A DNA stretch of 16,489 nucleotides from Bacteroidales bacterium UBA1205 (lineage in GTDB: Bacteria; Bacteroidota; Bacteroidia; Bacteroidales; WCHB1-69), in the NCBI GenBank assembly GCA_002309615.1, contig DBXT01000068.1, positions 1 to 16,489 on the forward strand, written 5' to 3'. Every line of letters starts with the position of its first letter. Within the stretch, counting starts at the first letter, position 1. Position numbers and translations under genes: made by a program. Below, piece by piece: positions 13,766 through 16,489 of the stretch. The notes beneath the pieces were generated by a model. The model saw nothing but the letters and a program-made list of their open reading frames with translations, was not told the origin of the DNA and ran no database searches.

Positions 13766-15547
13766 TTATTGTTTGTTATATTTTATTTTTCTGGTGGTGA
13801 GTAAAACAAGTCCGAGCAGACCGATAATTAATAAGGGTACTATCATATTAACGGTTTGCCAAAGGGTGTGTTGTTTGAGTATACGGTCTTTGTTGAGCAA
13901 TCTCATTTTAAAGTCTTTGGTGCGAACTTGGGCTATGTCCTCATCATCGCAGAGGTAATTAACGGCATTGAGTAAAAAGTTTTTGTTGGCAAAGGCGGTG
14001 TTGGTGTGTTTGTCATACCCCAAAGGATAAACAAAATTGTTGCTTCCAAATTGGTTTTTCACCATATCGCCGTCTGCTACGAATACCATTTTTGTCGGCA
14101 CGGAGGTGCTTACCATATCCAAATCTTTCACATGTTCTCCTTGCAAATCGGTGTAAAGGGAGCGGAACTTGCCTTCCACCAACACACTTACGGGTAGATA
14201 TTGGTGGCTGAATTGTCGTAAGTCGGCACGTTTTTTAAGCACTTCCAAGCTGATAATAGCCGGTGTGTTCAGTATTTTGGTGTTTTGCGAAGTGGTGAGC
14301 AGTATGGTCTTTTTTAAATCGGAATTGCTTGCTCCCACCGTATCAATAGAACTGATGAATTCGGTTCGCAACAGACTTAAATTGTTGACAATAGGATGTT
14401 TGGCGTAAGGGGTGATGATGGGAAAATAGTAAAAGGGTATTAATTTGTATTGATTTTGTCCTGCCACTTGTTCTCCGTTGCTGACAGGAATGGGCAAGGC
14501 GTTCAAATCTTGTAACAAATTGGTGTTGAACCGTACTCCATAGCGGAAAAACATATCGTCCAAGTTTAAATCTCTGGGCAGGCAGGGCATTTCCGGATAA
14601 TTGTATAAGCTGTCAATTTCCGCTATTACGGGGTCGATATACCAAAGTATTTTACCGCCTCGCATCACATATTGGTCTAACAAAAATTTGTCGTATTCGC
14701 CAAAGGCTTCAGTGGGTTTGGCTATAATGAGCAAATCGTATTTGTTACCTTTGATGGTGTAGTCGCCGGAGGTGCTGTCTTTGATGTTCAGTTCAAATAT
14801 ATCCGATATTTTGCCGTTGAGCACCACCGAATCCACTTCATAAAATTGTGCTATTGCCATTGCCGCTTTCAGCACTTCCCAATTGGAGAGTTCTCCGTGC
14901 CCCTTTAGAAAAGCCACTTTGGCGTGTTGTTGGTGTGTTATCCGCCGAATAGCATTGCCTACATTGTATTCCAATTTTTCCACGGAATATTTAATAATAT
15001 CCTCCCTTTGTGTTATCAAGCCTTCGTCGGCATCCACCAATTGAACGGGAACTTCCATGCCTTGGTAGCTTATCAGCGCCCCCGGCACTATATATTGGGT
15101 GTTCACTCCGTCGGCTTGCATGGATTGAACTGCTTGTGGTCGTAAGCCCTTCTGATAGAGCTCCCCGTATATGGCATTTAATTCTTGAGCACTCTTGTTT
15201 TTGGAGGGGTCAATAAATTCATATTCCAAATTATCGCTGTAGGCACGCATTTCGTCCAGCAATTCTCTGGTTTTTAACGATAATTCTGCAAAATCGGCAG
15301 GCAGATTTTTGCCGTCCAGATATACTTTTACATATACTACATCATCCAAATGGTGTAGCATGTTTTTAGTGGATTTTGACAGGGTAAACCTTTTTTCCGC
15401 CGTGAGGTCAAAACGGTGGAATAAAAATGAAGATATAATGTTTACCGCCACTATGATAAGCAATATAACGGCAAATTGCAATAAGTTGTCTTTCTTTATA
15501 TTGATGTTCTTTTCTGTTTTCATATCACACTTGTTGAGGGTTACCAT
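13766..15547 (-). CDS. gldG: Gliding-associated ABC transporter auxiliary subunit GldG
   Basis: The 593-residue product has a membrane segment near the N-terminus (about 23-43), a large extracytoplasmic domain and a C-terminal membrane segment (about 566-585) before a basic tail (TTRKIKYNKQ). The motif FDLTAEKRFTLSKSTK just after the first membrane segment, the segment EFIDPSKNK, and QREDIIKYSVEKLEYNVGNAIRR followed by KVAFLKGHGE are characteristic of GldG and related ABC auxiliary proteins. In Flavobacterium, GldA-GldF-GldG form a transporter linked to gliding; in non-gliding relatives its role is unclear. The first ATG overlaps the gldF stop (ATGGTAA); an in-frame ATG at 15523 (MKTEKN) is an alternative start, 8 codons shorter. 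Overlaps gldF and abuts the DUF4340 gene. Confidence 0.9.
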   Translation of the reverse strand: MVTLNKCDMKTEKNINIKKDNLLQFAVILLIIVAVNIISSFLFHRFDLTAEKRFTLSKSTKNMLHHLDDVVYVKVYLDGKNLPADFAELSLKTRELLDEMRAYSDNLEYEFIDPSKNKSAQELNAIYGELYQKGLRPQAVQSMQADGVNTQYIVPGALISYQGMEVPVQLVDADEGLITQREDIIKYSVEKLEYNVGNAIRRITHQQHAKVAFLKGHGELSNWEVLKAAMAIAQFYEVDSVVLNGKISDIFELNIKDSTSGDYTIKGNKYDLLIIAKPTEAFGEYDKFLLDQYVMRGGKILWYIDPVIAEIDSLYNYPEMPCLPRDLNLDDMFFRYGVRFNTNLLQDLNALPIPVSNGEQVAGQNQYKLIPFYYFPIITPYAKHPIVNNLSLLRTEFISSIDTVGASNSDLKKTILLTTSQNTKILNTPAIISLEVLKKRADLRQFSHQYLPVSVLVEGKFRSLYTDLQGEHVKDLDMVSTSVPTKMVFVADGDMVKNQFGSNNFVYPLGYDKHTNTAFANKNFLLNAVNYLCDDEDIAQVRTKDFKMRLLNKDRILKQHTLWQTVNMIVPLLIIGLLGLVLLTTRKIKYNKQ

Positions 15548-16272
15548 TTTCTACTTTGTAATTTCAATCTTGAAAACATTAAAAATAGGGTGATAATACT
15601 GAGAAAATAAATAATATCACGGGTGTCGATTACGCCGCGACTAATGGAGGCGTAGTGATGCTCTATGCCGAGCGATTTGATGAAAATGCCTGCATGACCG
15701 AATAAATTGACAGAGTAAATGAAATCAAAACCCAGCCATAACACAAAACAAAGCAATACCGCCAATATGAAGGATACTATTTGACTGTCGGTGAGTAAAG
15801 AGCAGAACATGCCGATGGAGGCAAAACTCGCTCCTAAAAACAATAAGCCTATATAAGAACCCCACATGGCACCCATGTCCACATTGCCTTTGGGATAACC
15901 TAAAATGTAGATGGATAACACATAAATGAGCGTAGGAAACACCGATATGAATATCAAAACCAAAGAGGCTAAGTATTTTGCCAAAATAATCTGCCGGTCA
16001 CTTAAAGGCATGGTCAGCAACAATTCCATGGTGCCGGTGCGACGTTCTTCAGCAAACGAACGCATGGTGATGGCCGGTACCAATAGTAAGAATACTATAG
16101 GGGCTAATGAAAAAAGCGAACTTAAATCGGCATATCCTCTGTCTAAAATATTGTAAGACATGGGAAATACCCATAAAAATAAACCGGTGAGACATAAAAA
16201 AACACTCATTACCACATAACCTATGGTTGAGTGTAGAAAAACTTTTATCTCCTTGATAAACAAACTGTACAT
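15541..16272 (-). CDS. gldF: ABC-2 type permease GldF
   Basis: The 243-residue integral membrane protein has about six hydrophobic segments. It opens with FIKEIKVFLHSTIGYVVMS and has the permease signature MRSFAEERRTGTMELLLTMPLSD after the second segment, both typical of GldF and ABC-2 permeases. It should form the membrane channel of the GldF/GldG transporter with a GldA ATPase encoded elsewhere. The ATG at 16272 is chosen because the only longer reading begins with TTG at 16293, at or next to the predicted transcription start. First gene of the gldF-gldG-DUF4340 operon; its stop overlaps the gldG start by 7 bases. Confidence 0.9.
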   Translation of the reverse strand: MYSLFIKEIKVFLHSTIGYVVMSVFLCLTGLFLWVFPMSYNILDRGYADLSSLFSLAPIVFLLLVPAITMRSFAEERRTGTMELLLTMPLSDRQIILAKYLASLVLIFISVFPTLIYVLSIYILGYPKGNVDMGAMWGSYIGLLFLGASFASIGMFCSLLTDSQIVSFILAVLLCFVLWLGFDFIYSVNLFGHAGIFIKSLGIEHHYASISRGVIDTRDIIYFLSIITLFLMFSRLKLQSRKW

Positions 16273-16297
16273 GTATGTATTTTTTTTAATCAAACTG

Positions 16298-16305
16298 CAA
16301 AGGTA
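16298..16305 (-). promoter_or_regulatory. Promoter -7 element of the gldF operon
   Basis: On the minus strand this reads TACCTTTG, an exact TAnnTTTG match. Transcription should start near 16291-16293, about 20 bases before the ATG at 16272. No clear -33 TTTG is present at the usual distance. It lies between the terminator of the upstream gene and gldF, which supports an independent operon. Confidence 0.6.
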
Positions 16306-16360
16306 CTATTTTTAATTGACATTGAAGCGAAGATGCTTTATTTTATGATAAGAAAAATAA

Positions 16361-16387
16361 AAAAACTGCATAAGCTATGCAGTTTTT
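16361..16387 (-). terminator. Strong hairpin terminator between the right-edge gene and gldF
   Basis: A perfect 12-bp stem (AAAAACTGCATA / TATGCAGTTTTT) with a 3-base loop has A-runs and T-runs on its two sides, so it could work on either strand. All flanking genes read leftward, so it most likely ends the gene whose stop is at 16416, about 29 bases upstream. Confidence 0.8.
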
Positions 16388-16415
16388 GAATGAATATGTT
16401 TAGAGTGAATTTTGA

Positions 16416-16489
16416 CTATTCCATGTTTGCCGGCATAGTGTCCTCTATGTCGTAGAAGTATAAGGAGTCCTCCGGATAGATTTCTTCTT
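16416..16489 (-). CDS. C-terminal end of an unidentified protein, 5' part beyond window
   Basis: From the right edge one minus-strand frame encodes 23 residues and a TAG stop: EEIYPEDSLYFYDIEDTMPA followed by NME. The tail is acidic and the stop is followed within 30 bases by a strong terminator, which supports it as the end of a real gene. A second frame is also open here, so the frame choice is not certain. The fragment is too short to name. Confidence 0.45.
   Translation of the reverse strand, partial: EEIYPEDSLYFYDIEDTMPANME

Noticed and set aside
12732..15593. Plus-strand open frames opposite the DUF4340 gene, gldG and gldF
   Set aside because: They are antisense shadows of well-recognised genes and show no family features.
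16272..16293. Longer gldF beginning at TTG 16293
   Set aside because: It coincides with the predicted transcription start, uses a rare start codon and adds residues not typical of GldF.

Overview
The window looks like a chromosome segment of an AT-rich member of the Bacteroidota. Three things support this: good matches to the phylum's -7 promoter element (TAnnTTTG) ahead of four transcription units, a gldF-gldG-DUF4340 cluster, and a very large exported protein built from modules typical of Bacteroidota surface proteins. The order or species cannot be fixed from the sequence.

Layout. Positions 1 to 11246 (minus strand) are one uninterrupted reading frame of at least 3748 codons. It starts inside the window and runs off the left edge, so the C-terminus is not visible. 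The product has a signal peptide, a jelly-roll domain, Ig-like domains, five tandem modules of about 535-575 residues (Ig-like domain plus tyrosine-rich parallel beta-helix), a second jelly-roll and further Ig-like domains. It is most likely a giant secreted or cell-surface protein, perhaps a type IX secretion substrate, although the sorting domain would lie outside the window. A 450-base AT-rich region (11247-11697) separates it from the divergent gene rsmE (16S rRNA U1498 methyltransferase, plus strand). Next come a minus-strand tRNA-Cys with its own promoter and terminator, then the minus-strand operon gldF-gldG-DUF4340 (16272 down to 12663) with a promoter just upstream of gldF. At the right edge is the last part of an unidentified minus-strand gene, followed by a strong hairpin terminator.

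How the parts relate. gldF, gldG and the DUF4340 gene overlap or nearly touch and should form one membrane complex: ABC-2 permease, periplasmic GldG-like subunit and an accessory membrane-anchored protein. The ATPase (GldA) is not here. rsmE and tRNA-Cys are housekeeping genes. The giant gene has its own promoter and is the accessory-like part of the window.

The most notable observation is internal to the giant gene. Its five modules fall into two subtypes in the order A-A-B-A-B, and modules 2+3 match modules 4+5 at an offset of about 1095 residues. This suggests duplication of a two-module unit. The beta-helix coils carry a recurring YGIYxYYY-type motif about every 27 residues, predicting stacked tyrosines along one face.
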